A DNA stretch of 64,000 nucleotides. Source: Terriglobales bacterium (GTDB taxonomy: Bacteria; Acidobacteriota; Terriglobia; Terriglobales; Acidobacteriaceae). Below the pieces are notes generated by a model. That model did not search any database and was not told where the DNA came from. It was given only the letters and a program-made list of their open reading frames with translations. Below, piece by piece: positions 24,318 through 33,664 of this stretch (positions are counted from its first letter, which is position 1; each line of letters opens with the position of its first letter). A program made the position numbers and the translations under genes. Location of the stretch: assembly GCA_035573675.1 (NCBI GenBank), contig DATMAB010000015.1, positions 310,001-374,000 on the forward strand, read 5' to 3'.

Positions 24318-24341
24318 CTCTGTGTCTCTGTGCCTCTGTGG
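24318..24341. repeat. CTCTGTG microrepeat, copy 1
   Basis: CTCTGTGTCTCTGTGCCTCTG-type words lie downstream of carB and upstream of DUF1028. Related stretches occur at 43092-43116, 47736-47766 and 49100-49128, always just outside coding regions. Confidence 0.6.
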
Positions 24342-24365
24342 CGAGGAATTACTTGGGTAGGTCCT

Positions 24366-24395
24366 TGGCTTCGCTCAGGATTTCGGCGCGCGGCT
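24366..24395. repeat. Dispersed element end overlapping the carB stop
   Basis: On the minus strand it reads GCGCCGAAATCCTGAGCGAAGCC, quoted here as GCGCCGAAATCC then TGAGCGAAGCC. This matches the end of the element at 13976-14040. The last codons and the stop of carB fall inside it. Confidence 0.55.
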
Positions 24396-27300
24396 CAGAC
24401 GCCGCGCAAGCGCCTCAACTTCCCGCCCGGCATGCAACTGCTGCAGGGCCCGCACGCTGATCTCGCCCCGCTGGCGGGCGGCGATGCCCTCCGCGGCGGC
24501 GCGGGCCGCCGAGAGCGTGGTCATGGTCGGTACGTGGTGAGTCACGGCGGCGCGGCGGATGGCTTTCTCGTCGAACCACGGTTCAGCGCCGTGCGGTGTA
24601 TTGATGACCAGTTGGATCTTGTCGCCCTTGATGAGATCCACCACGTTGGGGCGCCCTTCCTTGACCTTGTAGACGCGGTCCACCACCAGCCCAGCCTGCT
24701 CCAGCGCGTCGGCGGTGCCGTGCGTGGCCACGATGCGGAAGCCTAGTTCGGAAAAGCGCTGTGCGATGGGCACGGCAGCCGGCTTATCGCGATCGGTAAC
24801 GCTCAGGAAAATCGTGCCCGCCGTAGGCAGCGTCAAGCCAGCGGAGAGCTGCGCGCGAGCGAAGGCCTCCCCGAACGTGTCCGCCACGCCCATCACCTCG
24901 CCCGTAGACTTCATCTCCGGACCCAGGACGGTATCCACTCCCGGGAACTTCGACCACGGGAACACCGGCGACTTCACGAAGTAGCACCCGCTGGTCGTGA
25001 GGTCCGTACCGCGCTCGACGTGCTCGGGCAGGAACTCCCGCAGCTTGCGGCCCACCATGAGCCGCGCCGCAATCTTGGCCAGCGGCACACAGGTGGCCTT
25101 GGAAACGTAGGGCACGGTGCGCGAGGCGCGCGGGTTGACCTCCAGCGCGTACACCTTCTCCCGCTGGATGGCGAACTGGATGTTCATCAGCCCGACGACA
25201 TGCAGCGCGCGCGCCAGGCGGAAGGTGTACTCGCGCATGGTTTCGATGGCCGCCTGCGGGATATCCACGGCAGGCAGCACGCAGGAGGAATCGCCGGAGT
25301 GGATGCCGGCCTCCTCGATGTGCTGCATGATGCCGGCGATCACCGCGTCTTCACCGTCGGAGAGCGCGTCCACGTCCACTTCGGTGGCGTCTTCGAGAAA
25401 GTGGTCGATGAGCACGGGTCGCTCCTGCGAATAGTCCACCGCCTCCTTCATGTAACGGATGACGGAGTCGTCGTCGTAGGCGATGACCATGGCCCGCCCA
25501 CCCAGCACGTACGACGGACGCACCAGAACCGGGTAGCCGATCTGATTCGCCGCTGCCACGGCCTGCTCCACGCTGGTGGCGGTGGCGCCCCGCGGCTGCG
25601 GGATATCGAGTTCCTCCAGCAGCTTTCCGAAGCGCTTGCGGTCTTCGGCCAGGTCGATGGACTCAGGCGACGTACCGATGATCGGTACGCCCGCTGCCTT
25701 GAGCGGCAGCGCCAGGTTGAGCGGCGTCTGCCCGCCGAACTGCACGATCACGCCCACCGGCGCGCCGCGCGAGGCTTCGTGCTCGTACACCGCCAGCACG
25801 TCCTCCAGCGTCAGCGGCTCGAAGTACAGCCGGTCGCTGGTATCGTAGTCGGTGGAGACCGTCTCCGGATTGCAGTTGACCATCACCGTCTCGTAGCCGT
25901 CCTCGCGCAACGCGAACGAGGCGTGGCAGCAGCAGTAATCGAACTCGATCCCCTGCCCGATGCGGTTCGGCCCGGAGCCCAGGATGATTACCTTCTTGCG
26001 GTCGGTGGGCGTGGCTTCGTCCTCTTCCTCGTAGGTCGAATAGAGATAGGGCGTGTAGCTCTCGAATTCGGCAGCGCAGGTGTCCACGCGCTTGTACACC
26101 GGCGCGACCCCATGCTTCTTGCGCAGATGGCGGATCTTGCTGGCCGCGGCCTGGCCATCCGGGATGCGCCACGCCACGCCCAGCCGGGCGTCGGAAAGCC
26201 CGGCGCGCTTGGCCGCCGCCAGCACCCGAGCCGGCAGCGATTCCAGCGGGTGTTTCTCCACCTCCATCTCCATCTCCGTGATCTCTTTCAGTTGATAGAG
26301 AAACCACGGATCGATGGCGGTCATCTTGGCCAGTTCCTTGACCGTGTGCCCCTGGCGCAGCGCATAGCGCAGGTAGCTCAGGCGCTCGGGATGGGGCGTG
26401 ACCAGACGCTGGGTCAGGATGCGCGGCTCGATCTTCTCTGAGCCCGGCCGCCTGCCCGTCTCCAGCGAGCGCACGCCTTTCATCAGCGCTTCCTTGAAGG
26501 TGCGCCCGATGGCCATCACTTCGCCGACCGACTTCATCTGCGGCCCAAGCGTCTCATCCGCGCCGGGGAACTTCTCGAACTGCCACTTGGGAATCTTCAC
26601 CACCACGTAGTCGAGCGTAGGCTCGAAGCAGGCCGGCGTCTTGCGCGTGATGTCGTTGGGGATCTCATCCAGCGAATAGCCCACCGCGAGGCGAGCCGCT
26701 ATCTTCGCGATGGGGAACCCAGTGGCCTTGGAAGCCAGCGCCGAGGACCGCGAGACGCGCGGGTTCATCTCGATCACGACCATGCGCCCCGTCGCGGGGT
26801 TCACGGCGAACTGAATGTTCGACCCGCCGGTCTCCACGCCCACTTCGCGGATCACCGCGATGGCGGCATCGCGCATGGCCTGGTATTCGCGGTCGGTGAG
26901 CGTCTGCGCGGGAGCGACGGTGATGGAGTCGCCGGTGTGCACGCCCATGGGATCGAAGTTCTCGATGGAGCAGATGACGATGACGTTGTCCGCCAGGTCT
27001 CGCATCACCTCCAGCTCGTACTCCTTCCAGCCCAGCACCGATTCCTCGATCAGCACCTCGTGCACCGGCGAGAGGTCGAGCCCGCGCGCCAGCAACTCCA
27101 GCAGCTCTTCGCGGTTGTAGGCGATGCCGCCGCCCGTGCCGCCCAGCGTGAACGACGGACGGATGATGACCGGGAACCCGATCTTGCCGCTGAACTCCAA
27201 GCCGTCCTTCAGGTTGTTGACCAGCGCCGATTTCGGGACGTCGAGGCCGATGCGGGTCATCGCGTCCTTGAACAGCAGCCGGTCCTCGGCCATCTTGATG

Positions 27301-27683
27301 GCCCTGAGCTGCGCTCCGATAAGCTCGACGTTGTATTTTTCGAGGATCCCTGAGTCGGCCAGCTCCACCGCCAAGTTCAGCGCCGTCTGTCCGCCGACTG
27401 TGGGCAGCAGCGCGAAGCCGCGCCCAGCGCACATCTCCGCCTCGATGCGGATGATCTCGTCGAGGTAATCCTTGGTGAGCGGCTCGATGTAGGTGCGGTC
27501 GGCGAACTCCGGGTCGGTCATGATGGTGGCCGGATTCGAGTTCGCCAGCACCACCTCGAATCCTTCAGCTTTCAGAGCCTTGCACGCCTGCGTCCCGGAG
27601 TAATCAAACTCCGCCGACTGCCCGATGACGATCGGCCCCGAGCCGATGATCAGAATCTTCGAGATGTCAGTACGACGGGGCAT
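24375..27683 (-). CDS. carB: Carbamoyl-phosphate synthase large subunit
   Basis: 1102 residues. It makes carbamoyl phosphate from ammonia (supplied by CarA), bicarbonate and two ATP, for pyrimidine and arginine synthesis. The two homologous ATP-grasp halves are clear: [20 protein letters not shown] at the start of the first and [20 protein letters not shown] at the start of the second. Glycine-rich ATP loops FTLGGTGGG and VLGGRAM are present. The C-terminal MGS-like allosteric domain starts near residue 950 ([13 protein letters not shown]). The ATG follows the RAYT stop codon directly, so its ribosome-binding site GGAG lies in the RAYT coding end. The stop is in a dispersed repeat. Confidence 0.97.
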   Translation of the reverse strand: MPRRTDISKILIIGSGPIVIGQSAEFDYSGTQACKALKAEGFEVVLANSNPATIMTDPEFADRTYIEPLTKDYLDEIIRIEAEMCAGRGFALLPTVGGQTALNLAVELADSGILEKYNVELIGAQLRAIKMAEDRLLFKDAMTRIGLDVPKSALVNNLKDGLEFSGKIGFPVIIRPSFTLGGTGGGIAYNREELLELLARGLDLSPVHEVLIEESVLGWKEYELEVMRDLADNVIVICSIENFDPMGVHTGDSITVAPAQTLTDREYQAMRDAAIAVIREVGVETGGSNIQFAVNPATGRMVVIEMNPRVSRSSALASKATGFPIAKIAARLAVGYSLDEIPNDITRKTPACFEPTLDYVVVKIPKWQFEKFPGADETLGPQMKSVGEVMAIGRTFKEALMKGVRSLETGRRPGSEKIEPRILTQRLVTPHPERLSYLRYALRQGHTVKELAKMTAIDPWFLYQLKEITEMEMEVEKHPLESLPARVLAAAKRAGLSDARLGVAWRIPDGQAAASKIRHLRKKHGVAPVYKRVDTCAAEFESYTPYLYSTYEEEDEATPTDRKKVIILGSGPNRIGQGIEFDYCCCHASFALREDGYETVMVNCNPETVSTDYDTSDRLYFEPLTLEDVLAVYEHEASRGAPVGVIVQFGGQTPLNLALPLKAAGVPIIGTSPESIDLAEDRKRFGKLLEELDIPQPRGATATSVEQAVAAANQIGYPVLVRPSYVLGGRAMVIAYDDDSVIRYMKEAVDYSQERPVLIDHFLEDATEVDVDALSDGEDAVIAGIMQHIEEAGIHSGDSSCVLPAVDIPQAAIETMREYTFRLARALHVVGLMNIQFAIQREKVYALEVNPRASRTVPYVSKATCVPLAKIAARLMVGRKLREFLPEHVERGTDLTTSGCYFVKSPVFPWSKFPGVDTVLGPEMKSTGEVMGVADTFGEAFARAQLSAGLTLPTAGTIFLSVTDRDKPAAVPIAQRFSELGFRIVATHGTADALEQAGLVVDRVYKVKEGRPNVVDLIKGDKIQLVINTPHGAEPWFDEKAIRRAAVTHHVPTMTTLSAARAAAEGIAARQRGEISVRALQQLHAGREVEALARRLSRAPKS

Positions 27684-28301
27684 TCAGCGGTCTTCTCCAT
27701 TGCTGCTTAGTCCTTGAAAAAGCGCAGCTTTAGCTGCGCCGTAACTGCCCCTTTCGGAGCACGGCTTTCGCCGCCCAGGGTTTTCGCTTTGAAAGGGCGC
27801 GGCTTCAGCCGCGCCGCAAGAGCCACCCTCAATCTGCGGCTTTAGCCGCTGGGGCATCGGGTCCAAGGCAAATCCCGGATAGGCGGAGGAATAGGGATAC
27901 TCCTCGGGATTCGCGCAAAGCCTCTCCTTCACTGGATTCTGATGAACATAGTCGACGTGCACCGCATAGTCCGCCTCATCCCGAACCCGATGATCGCTGA
28001 AACCTTTTTGCCAGACTTCCATGTTCGACCCAAGCTCTTTCTTCGCCCGATACGAAAACCCGCCCTTGATAAACTGCACTGCCTTCTCCAGGCTGGTCAA
28101 AGGAGTGATGATGGCGTGGAAGTGGTCGGGCATGACCACGACCTCGTGCAGCAGATACGCCGATCCGCGATAGTGGTAGAGAGTATCGACAAGCAGCACG
28201 GCCCAGCGCTCGGCCCGAAAAAGGCCCCGTCGACCCCAAGTGGTCGAGGAGACCATGTAGGTCTGCCGGTTCTCCGTCGCTGGCTCTCGCTTTGGTCTCA
28301 T
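27684..28301 (-). CDS. REP-associated tyrosine transposase (RAYT, Y1 family)
   Basis: 205 residues. The Y1-transposase HUH motif is HFH in VVMPDHFHAIITP, and the downstream helix with the likely nucleophile tyrosine is in DYAVHVDYVHQNPVKERL. These enzymes nick and join REP palindromes and are usually domesticated. Here the palindromes flank the gene on both sides (27718-27853 and 28309-28498). About the last 60 residues (QRLKPQIEGGSCGAAEAAPF and similar) are translated REP sequence, so the functional domain probably ends near residue 145. The stop codon touches the carB ATG. Confidence 0.88.
   Translation of the reverse strand: MRPKREPATENRQTYMVSSTTWGRRGLFRAERWAVLLVDTLYHYRGSAYLLHEVVVMPDHFHAIITPLTSLEKAVQFIKGGFSYRAKKELGSNMEVWQKGFSDHRVRDEADYAVHVDYVHQNPVKERLCANPEEYPYSSAYPGFALDPMPQRLKPQIEGGSCGAAEAAPFQSENPGRRKPCSERGSYGAAKAALFQGLSSNGEDR
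27718..27853. repeat. REP palindrome cluster inside the RAYT 3' end
   Basis: Three palindromes with a CTTTAG or CTTCAG centre: GCGCAGCTTTAGCTGCGC (about 27721-27739), GCGCGGCTTCAGCCGCGC (about 27797-27816) and GCGGCTTTAGCCGC (about 27837-27850). They lie within the RAYT reading frame and encode its low-complexity tail. Confidence 0.85.
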
Positions 28302-28308
28302 TTCCCTC

Positions 28309-28498
28309 AGCGGCTAAAGCCGTCCACCTCGCCCGCCCTTACGGCGCGGCTGAAGCCGCGCCCTTTCAAATCTCCCCGCCCTGTCCGTCAAGAACTTCAT
28401 GAGGCAATCCCGGTCGGACTCCCTTACTTCTTGAAAGGGCGGGCCTTCAGGCCCGCCGATACGGCCGCCCCCAATCTGCGGCTTTAGCCGCTGAGGTA
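28309..28498. repeat. REP palindrome cluster upstream of RAYT
   Basis: Palindromes are AGCGGCTAAAGCCG near 28312, GCGCGGCTGAAGCCGCGC near 28351, GGCGGGCCTTCAGGCCCGCC near 28438 and GCGGCTTTAGCCGC near 28480. Together with the cluster at 27718-27853 they frame the RAYT gene in inverted order, as in REPIN-type arrangements. The 28302-28502 gap contains nothing else recognised. Confidence 0.85.
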
Positions 28499-28502
28499 CA
28501 AC

Positions 28503-28553
28503 CGGTACCGCTCCAATCATCAGGATCTTCGAGATGTCCGTGCGACGCGGCAT
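28503..28553 (-). pseudogene. Remnant of a carB 5' end
   Basis: Translates as [14 protein letters not shown], against [14 protein letters not shown] for intact carB at 27683. It then breaks into REP sequence. Of the first 13 codons several differ only at third positions (CCG/CCC, CGC/CGT, ACG/ACT, ATC/ATT, ATT/ATC). Its ATG overlaps the stop of the upstream gene (TAATG), which looks like the original operon junction. The RAYT/REP block therefore separates this remnant from today's carB. Confidence 0.85.
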
Positions 28554-29065
28554 TAGCATGGTTCCAAGATTGTGAGAGTCGATTTCCCCTTGTTTAACTG
28601 TAGGCGTACAGAGCACTCCTCGGATGTTCGCTGCCTCTCCAGAACAAGCGTAATGAAGGCAGACCCGTTCGGCGTGGGAGCCTCGAGCAGGTACTTGCCC
28701 TCGGGAATTCTGACCAAACTGAAATTTCCTGTTTCGTCTGTCCTTAGCTTCGCAATGGGCTTGCTCATGCCGACTTGGAAGGCTGAAATACCCTTTGTGG
28801 GCCACGTGATCATGAGTGTGCGCAGTCGCAGCTTCTGACCCTTCATGACCACGCCCTTTTCGTCTACGACACGGATCGTCGTGCAACTTAGCTTCACACA
28901 GCTCCCAAGGTGAATGCCCTCGCACGGCCCCAAGTCCAGAAGTTTGATTTCATCCGAGTCTGTTCCACTCGGGGTATTCTGCGAAACTGCAGAGTTCAAC
29001 GCAGCAGAAGCAAGCGCCAATATTGCCGCCCTAACGACAAGGGCCCGGTTCCTCACTGCTTCCAC
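28553..29065 (-). CDS. Exported hypothetical protein in the car operon
   Basis: 170 residues with a signal-type N-terminus (ALVVRAAILALASAALNSAVS). The mature part has TTIRVVDEKGVVMKGQKLRL and TDETGNFSLVRIPEGKYLLE, the pattern of a carboxypeptidase-regulatory-like (transthyretin-type) beta-sandwich. It starts 13 bases inside the carA 3' end and its stop overlaps the carB remnant. It is therefore an inserted cargo gene in an otherwise conserved carAB operon. No link to carbamoyl phosphate synthesis is apparent. Confidence 0.75.
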   Translation of the reverse strand: MEAVRNRALVVRAAILALASAALNSAVSQNTPSGTDSDEIKLLDLGPCEGIHLGSCVKLSCTTIRVVDEKGVVMKGQKLRLRTLMITWPTKGISAFQVGMSKPIAKLRTDETGNFSLVRIPEGKYLLEAPTPNGSAFITLVLERQRTSEECSVRLQLNKGKSTLTILEPC

Positions 29066-30183
29066 TCCTCCATCATCCTCACGAAATCCCCGAACAGGTA
29101 ATGCGAGTCATGCGGGCCCGGCGCCGCTTCGGGGTGGTATTGCACGCAGAACAGCGGCAGGTTCTTGTGGCGCAGGCCCTCCAGCGTCTGGTCGTTCAGG
29201 TTCATGTGCGTGAACTCGACCTCGTTCGCCGGCAGCGAGTCCGGGTCCACGGCGAAATTGTGGTTGTGCGAGGTGATCTCCACCTTTCCCGTCGCCAGTT
29301 GCTTCACCGGATGGTTGCCGCCGTGATGGCCGAACTTCAGCTTGTAGGTCTTGCCGCCCAGGGCCAAGCCGATCAACTGGTGTCCCAGGCAGATGCCGAA
29401 GATGGGCACGCGCCCCGCCAGCCGCCGGATGTTCTCCTGCGCGTACGTGCACGGCTCCGGGTCGCCGGGGCCGTTGGAGAGAAACACGCCGTCCGGTGAG
29501 AGCGCCAGCACGTCTTCGGCGAGTGTCTCTGCCGGCACCACCGTGACCTTGCAGCCGTTGGCCACCAGCTTCCTGAGGATGCTGTGCTTGATGCCGTAGT
29601 CGTAGGCCACCACGTGGAAGCGCGCCGGCTCGTCCTTCACGCCGACTACTTCCGTCGGCTCGTGGGAGCGCTCACCCACTTCCCAGACGTAGCGCTGTTT
29701 CGTGGTGACCACTTTGGCGAGATCCTGGCCATCCATCTTGGGGATGGAGAGCGCCTTGGCAATGAGCTTTTCGGCGTCGGTCTCAAGCGAAGAGATCACC
29801 CCGCGCATCACGCCATGCTCGCGCAGGTGGCGAACCACGGCGCGCGAGTCGATCTCCGCGATGACGGGAATCTTGAAGCGCTCCAGGTATTCTTCCGCTA
29901 CTTCTTGCGAGCGCCAGTTGGAGCTGATGCGGGAGAACTCGCGCACCACCAGCCCTTCGATGTAGGGCCGCGTGGACTCCTGGTCGTCAGGATTGGTCCC
30001 GTAGTTCCCTATCTGAGGGTTGGTGAGGACTACGATCTGCCCGGCGTAGGACGGGTCGGTGAAGATCTCCTGGTAGCCGGTGATGGCGGTATTAAAAACG
30101 ACTTCCCCGTAGCACTCGCCTTTTGCACCGAACCCTTTGCCGCGGAAGACGCGTCCGTCTTCCAGCGCCAGGATGGCCTCCAT
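29053..30183 (-). CDS. carA: Carbamoyl-phosphate synthase small subunit (glutaminase)
   Basis: 376 residues. The N-terminal CPSase small-chain domain (LALEDGRVFRGKGFGAKGE, FNTAITGYQEIFTDPSYAGQ) is followed by a class I glutamine amidotransferase domain. Its nucleophile cysteine is in IFGICLGHQLIG, and the catalytic His-Glu pair lies in VQYHPEAAPGP. It releases ammonia from glutamine and channels it to CarB. A good sigma-70-type promoter lies just upstream (30211-30239). Length and residues are normal. Confidence 0.97.
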   Translation of the reverse strand: MEAILALEDGRVFRGKGFGAKGECYGEVVFNTAITGYQEIFTDPSYAGQIVVLTNPQIGNYGTNPDDQESTRPYIEGLVVREFSRISSNWRSQEVAEEYLERFKIPVIAEIDSRAVVRHLREHGVMRGVISSLETDAEKLIAKALSIPKMDGQDLAKVVTTKQRYVWEVGERSHEPTEVVGVKDEPARFHVVAYDYGIKHSILRKLVANGCKVTVVPAETLAEDVLALSPDGVFLSNGPGDPEPCTYAQENIRRLAGRVPIFGICLGHQLIGLALGGKTYKLKFGHHGGNHPVKQLATGKVEITSHNHNFAVDPDSLPANEVEFTHMNLNDQTLEGLRHKNLPLFCVQYHPEAAPGPHDSHYLFGDFVRMMEEWKQ

Positions 30184-30210
30184 TCGCGCTCCGGGAACTG
30201 GATTTTATGA

Positions 30211-30239
30211 ATTCTAGCAGGCAATCGCGGAAGCGCCAA
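30211..30239 (-). promoter_or_regulatory. Predicted sigma-70 promoter of carA
   Basis: On the minus strand TTGGCG and TAGAAT are separated by 17 bases. The -10 box ends 27 bases before the carA ATG. This would give a leader of about 20 bases, leaving no room for an attenuator. Confidence 0.5.
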
Positions 30240-30247
30240 GCCGTTGC

Positions 30248-30544
30248 TCAGCGCAGGCGGCGCAGCATCAGTACCAGGGTGATGAAGAACACGACCAGTG
30301 CAGTCGGTCCTGCCACCTGCACGATGACGTTGCGAATCGGCGTTGCCCATTGGGAGGTATCGCGTATGGTGAGCAAGAGCCCCAGCAGGGTAATCAGCAC
30401 GACAGTGAAGAACGACAGGAACGCGCCCAGGATCGCCAGTATCAGGGCGCCGACCACCGTGCCCTGGCCGCGGCGTTCCTGTTCTTGATCCTGGACCTGC
30501 TCTTGAGTCTGCTCCGGCTGTCCCGCTTGCGGTTCGTCCGCCAC
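30248..30544 (-). CDS. Small membrane protein with Gln/Glu-rich N-terminus
   Basis: 98 residues. The first 27 are hydrophilic and rich in Gln and Glu. Two transmembrane helices follow (about 29-60, TVVGALILAILGAFLSFFTV; and about 74-94, AGPTALVVFFITLVLML), ending in a basic RRLR. No family is recognised. It lies between lepB and carA on the same strand, 45 bases after lepB. Confidence 0.65.
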   Translation of the reverse strand: MADEPQAGQPEQTQEQVQDQEQERRGQGTVVGALILAILGAFLSFFTVVLITLLGLLLTIRDTSQWATPIRNVIVQVAGPTALVVFFITLVLMLRRLR

Positions 30545-30589
30545 AATTCCCCCAGTGCGTCGTCTTGGGCCATCGGACTGCGGTGTTTG

Positions 30590-31147
30590 CTAGTGCAGCG
30601 CGCCCAGTCGCGCCACCGGCCAGTACACGAACACCGCCTTGCCGTAAATCTGGTCCTCGGTGACCGGACCGAACTCGCGGCTGTCATTCGACATCAGGCG
30701 GTGGTCCCCCAGGACATAGTACGCCCTTGGCGGCACCAGCACCTCGGGATACGAGCGAAAATCCCAATACTGCTTGGGCACATACGGCTCGTCGAGCAAG
30801 GCGCCGTTCAGCAGCACCCGTCCGGCCACCACCTGCACCCGGTCCCCCGGTACGCCGATCACGCGCTTGATGTAGCTTTTCGAGGGATCGCGCGGATACC
30901 GGAACACCACGATGTCCCCGCGATGGATGGCCTCCAGCCGGTACACGAACTTGTTGATGAAGATGCGCTGCTGGTCTTCCAGGCTGGGCAGCATGCTGTT
31001 GCCTTCCACCTTCACCGGCTGGTACAGGAACAGGATGATGAAGGCGGCAATGCCGCAGGCCATCAGGAGATCGCGTACCCAGGTGCGCCAGATGGATTTC
31101 GGCGCCGTCGCCGACTGGGCTTCCGAATGGCCGCCTTCTTGGGTCAT
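30590..31147 (-). CDS. lepB: Signal peptidase I
   Basis: 185 residues, a short S26 peptidase. A single transmembrane helix (about 27-43) is followed by the catalytic Ser51 in VEGNSMLPSL and the general-base Lys94 in SYIKRVIGVPGD. The conserved GDHRLMSNDSREFG box E is near residue 150. It removes signal peptides from exported proteins at the membrane surface. One helix instead of two is usual outside the Enterobacteria. Confidence 0.95.
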   Translation of the reverse strand: MTQEGGHSEAQSATAPKSIWRTWVRDLLMACGIAAFIILFLYQPVKVEGNSMLPSLEDQQRIFINKFVYRLEAIHRGDIVVFRYPRDPSKSYIKRVIGVPGDRVQVVAGRVLLNGALLDEPYVPKQYWDFRSYPEVLVPPRAYYVLGDHRLMSNDSREFGPVTEDQIYGKAVFVYWPVARLGALH

Positions 31148-31273
31148 GGGTTCCGCTTGATTTTAGATGAATTCGCCGGCACAAAGGTAATCCCGGCAGG
31201 CCTGTCCTTTTGGTAACCGTTCAGCTTCCGCTTTCATCTAAGCCTGCAGTACAATGACCGTTTGGAGCCCCTC

Positions 31274-31723
31274 ATGCGACGTGTCCTGACGCTTGCTTTT
31301 GTGGCTCTGGTCGCTGCCGCCACTTCGGCTCAGTGGACCAGCCAGGCCTCCAACATCCCTGCCTACCACGCGCAGCCTCCGGCAAAGAGCGCGAACCTGC
31401 CGCCCATCCTTCCGGCCGCGGAGCGCGTGGGCGACAACTTCCGCTACCCCTTCCAGGCCCGCTCCTACGAGCTGGCGGAAAAGCACAGCAGCGTGCTCTA
31501 CCAGGAGCCCTGCTACTGCTTCTGCGACCGCAGCGTCGGACACGGCAGCCTGCGCTCCTGCTTTGAGAGCGCGCACGGCGCTCACTGCGCCACCTGCATG
31601 AAAGAAGTCTTCTACATCGACCAGATGGTCAGGCAGAAGAAGACAGCGGCCCAGATTCGCCAAGGCATCATCCGCGGCGACTGGCAGCAGATCGATCTGC
31701 AGAAGGCCGGCTCCGCCCAATAG
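31274..31723 (+). CDS. Exported PCYCGC-motif protein
   Basis: 149 residues from the ATG at 31274, which gives a signal peptide (RRVLTLAFVALVAAATSAQ). The mature protein has the cysteine-rich signature EPCYCFCDRSVGHGSLRSCF followed by HCATC, as in the PCYCGC family. The second glycine of the motif name is replaced by Phe here. The spacing suggests metal or Fe-S binding, or a disulfide cage. Function is unknown. Confidence 0.8.
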   Translation: MRRVLTLAFVALVAAATSAQWTSQASNIPAYHAQPPAKSANLPPILPAAERVGDNFRYPFQARSYELAEKHSSVLYQEPCYCFCDRSVGHGSLRSCFESAHGAHCATCMKEVFYIDQMVRQKKTAAQIRQGIIRGDWQQIDLQKAGSAQ

Positions 31724-31882
31724 AGTTGCACCATTTGTTGTGCAGTTGACGCGTCCGCCTGCTTGCGCGTATAAGGGCTCCTCGCTGGTTCCTTACCGTG
31801 CTCGAGGGGTGCGCTGCACCGGCCGGTTTTCCACAGCCGTGCACACGCGCATAATTGCAGCTTCCCTACGGAAAGCGTTGAG

Positions 31883-32542
31883 ATGAAAAGAAAAAGCGCA
31901 GGAAAACTCAAGCGTTCCGGACCTAAGCGCAAGAAAACAAATGGGCCTGTGCGTGCAAAGGGCCATGCCCAAACCACCCGGACCCAACCCCTCCAGCATG
32001 TGGCCCAACTCGACGACCCAGCGCTCGGGCAGATTGTGGAAAATTATGAGGCCGGCCTGAAGGCCATGCAGGAACACAAGTTTGAGCGGGCCAAGGCCTA
32101 CTTCGAGAAGGTGGTGAAGGGTCCCAGTCGTGAGCTGGCCGATCGCGCCGCGGTTCACCTTAACACCTGCAGCCAGCACCTGGCGCGTGCCGGCACCAGC
32201 TTCAAGACGCCCGAGGAGCACTACGACTACGCCATCTCCCTGATGAACGCCGGCAATTACCAGGAGGCCCGCAGCCACATGGAGAAGATCCTGAAGCAGC
32301 ACCCCAAGGCGGACTACGCCGTCTACGGCCTCTCTGTGCTCGACTGTCTTACCGGCCGGGTGGAGGATTCGCTGCGCAACCTGGATCGCGCCATCCGCAT
32401 GAACCCCGGCAATCGCCTGCAGGCCCGCAACGACCCCGACTTTCAGAACCTGTTCGACGATCCCCGCTTCACGGAGTTGCTCTACCCAGAGGAAGGCGTT
32501 GACCTCCCGCCGCCACTCCCGGCGGAGGGCCGCCGGCGGTAA
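31883..32542 (+). CDS. Tetratricopeptide-repeat protein
   Basis: 219 residues. A very basic N-terminal 35 residues (MKRKSAGKLKRSGPKRKK) precede TPR-like helical pairs: NYEAGLKAMQEHKFERAKAY, YDYAISLMNAGNYQEARSHM and AVYGLSVLDCLTGRVEDSLR. It is probably a scaffold protein. The basic tail could bind nucleic acid or simply be disordered. yvcK follows 25 bases downstream. Confidence 0.8.
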   Translation: MKRKSAGKLKRSGPKRKKTNGPVRAKGHAQTTRTQPLQHVAQLDDPALGQIVENYEAGLKAMQEHKFERAKAYFEKVVKGPSRELADRAAVHLNTCSQHLARAGTSFKTPEEHYDYAISLMNAGNYQEARSHMEKILKQHPKADYAVYGLSVLDCLTGRVEDSLRNLDRAIRMNPGNRLQARNDPDFQNLFDDPRFTELLYPEEGVDLPPPLPAEGRRR

Positions 32543-32567
32543 ACTGGCACTCGCCTTTTTCCCCTGC

Positions 32568-33596
32568 ATGGGTTCCCCGGCACCAACGGAATCGTCTGCC
32601 GCCCACGGCTGCCGCGTAGTGGCGCTCGGCGGGGGCTCAGGACTCTCCGTCGTCCTGCGCGGGCTGAAGCACTATGTCACGACCGCCACCTCCCCGGTGC
32701 GCTCGCCGTTCCCGGTGGCCGACCTCACGGCCGTGGTCACCGTCACCGACGACGGGGGCTCCAGCGGCCGTCTGCGGCGCGAGCTCGGCATGCTTCCGCC
32801 CGGCGACATCCGCAACTGCATGGTGGCGCTGTCCGAGGATGAGGCGCTGCTCAGCCGCCTGTTCCAGTTCCGCTTCGCCTCCGGCTCGGGCCTGGAAGGA
32901 CACAGCTTCGGCAACCTGTTTCTCACCGCCCTGACGTCAATCACGGGTGATTTCGCCGAAGCCGTGCGGCTTTCTTCCGGCATCCTCGCGGCGCACGGGC
33001 ACATCTTCCCTTCCACTACGGCCGATGTCGAACTCGAAGCGCTGATGGACGACGGCTCGCGCGTGCGCGGCGAGACCGCCATCAGCGCCAGCTCGCGTCG
33101 CATCAAGGAGCTCTACCTGGTGCCGCCCGACGCGCAGCCCTTGCCGCAGACCCTGGCCGCCATCGCCGCCGCCGACCTCATCACCGTGGGGCCCGGATCG
33201 CTGTTCACCAGCCTCATCCCTAACCTGTGCGTGCACGGCATCCCGGAAGCCATCGCCGCCGCGCCCGCGCTCAAGGTCTACGTCGGCAATCTGATGACCC
33301 AGGCCAATGAAAGCCTGGGCCTCAGCGCCGCCGACCACATCCGCGCCATTTTCCAGCACGCCGGCAGGAAGATCTTCGACCTCGCGGTGCTCAACTCCAA
33401 GCCGATTTCTCCGGAGTTGCGCGCGCGTTATGCGCTGGAGGGGGCGGCCCAGGTGGTCAACGATCTGGACGCCATCGCTGCCTTGGGCGTTCGCCCCGTG
33501 CTGGCCGACCTGCTCGAGCCCGACGGCGTCGCCCGCCACAGCTCCAGCCGTCTTGCCGCCCTGCTGCTCGACCTGGTTCGCCAGCGACGGGCGTGA
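32568..33596 (+). CDS. yvcK: YvcK/CofD-like protein (gluconeogenesis factor family)
   Basis: 342 residues from the ATG at 32568. The longer frame would overlap the TPR gene. Motifs are VVALGGGSGLSVVLRGLK, TVTDDGGSSGRLRRELG, PPGDIRNCMVAL and GHSFGNLFL. YvcK binds UDP-sugars and is needed for cell shape and growth on gluconeogenic carbon in Firmicutes. It shares the CofD fold but not its transferase role. The next gene, glmU, makes UDP-GlcNAc, which fits a link to cell-wall precursor sensing. Confidence 0.9.
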   Translation: MGSPAPTESSAAHGCRVVALGGGSGLSVVLRGLKHYVTTATSPVRSPFPVADLTAVVTVTDDGGSSGRLRRELGMLPPGDIRNCMVALSEDEALLSRLFQFRFASGSGLEGHSFGNLFLTALTSITGDFAEAVRLSSGILAAHGHIFPSTTADVELEALMDDGSRVRGETAISASSRRIKELYLVPPDAQPLPQTLAAIAAADLITVGPGSLFTSLIPNLCVHGIPEAIAAAPALKVYVGNLMTQANESLGLSAADHIRAIFQHAGRKIFDLAVLNSKPISPELRARYALEGAAQVVNDLDAIAALGVRPVLADLLEPDGVARHSSSRLAALLLDLVRQRRA

Positions 33597-33664
33597 AGTT
33601 AGGACCAAGGTTTGTCGTGGCCGCGAGCGGTGCCGGACAAAGCCCCTGCTAAGATAGTGCGTCC

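Noticed and set aside
27718-28498. CRISPR-like array
   Set aside because: The repeats are palindromic REP units of uneven spacing around a transposase gene, without constant repeat-spacer structure or cas genes.
28314-28925. A 203-codon frame spanning the REP cluster and the carB remnant
   Set aside because: It is an out-of-frame reading of the exported hypothetical gene, joined to the carB remnant and REP sequence. Only the 51-base remnant is meaningful.
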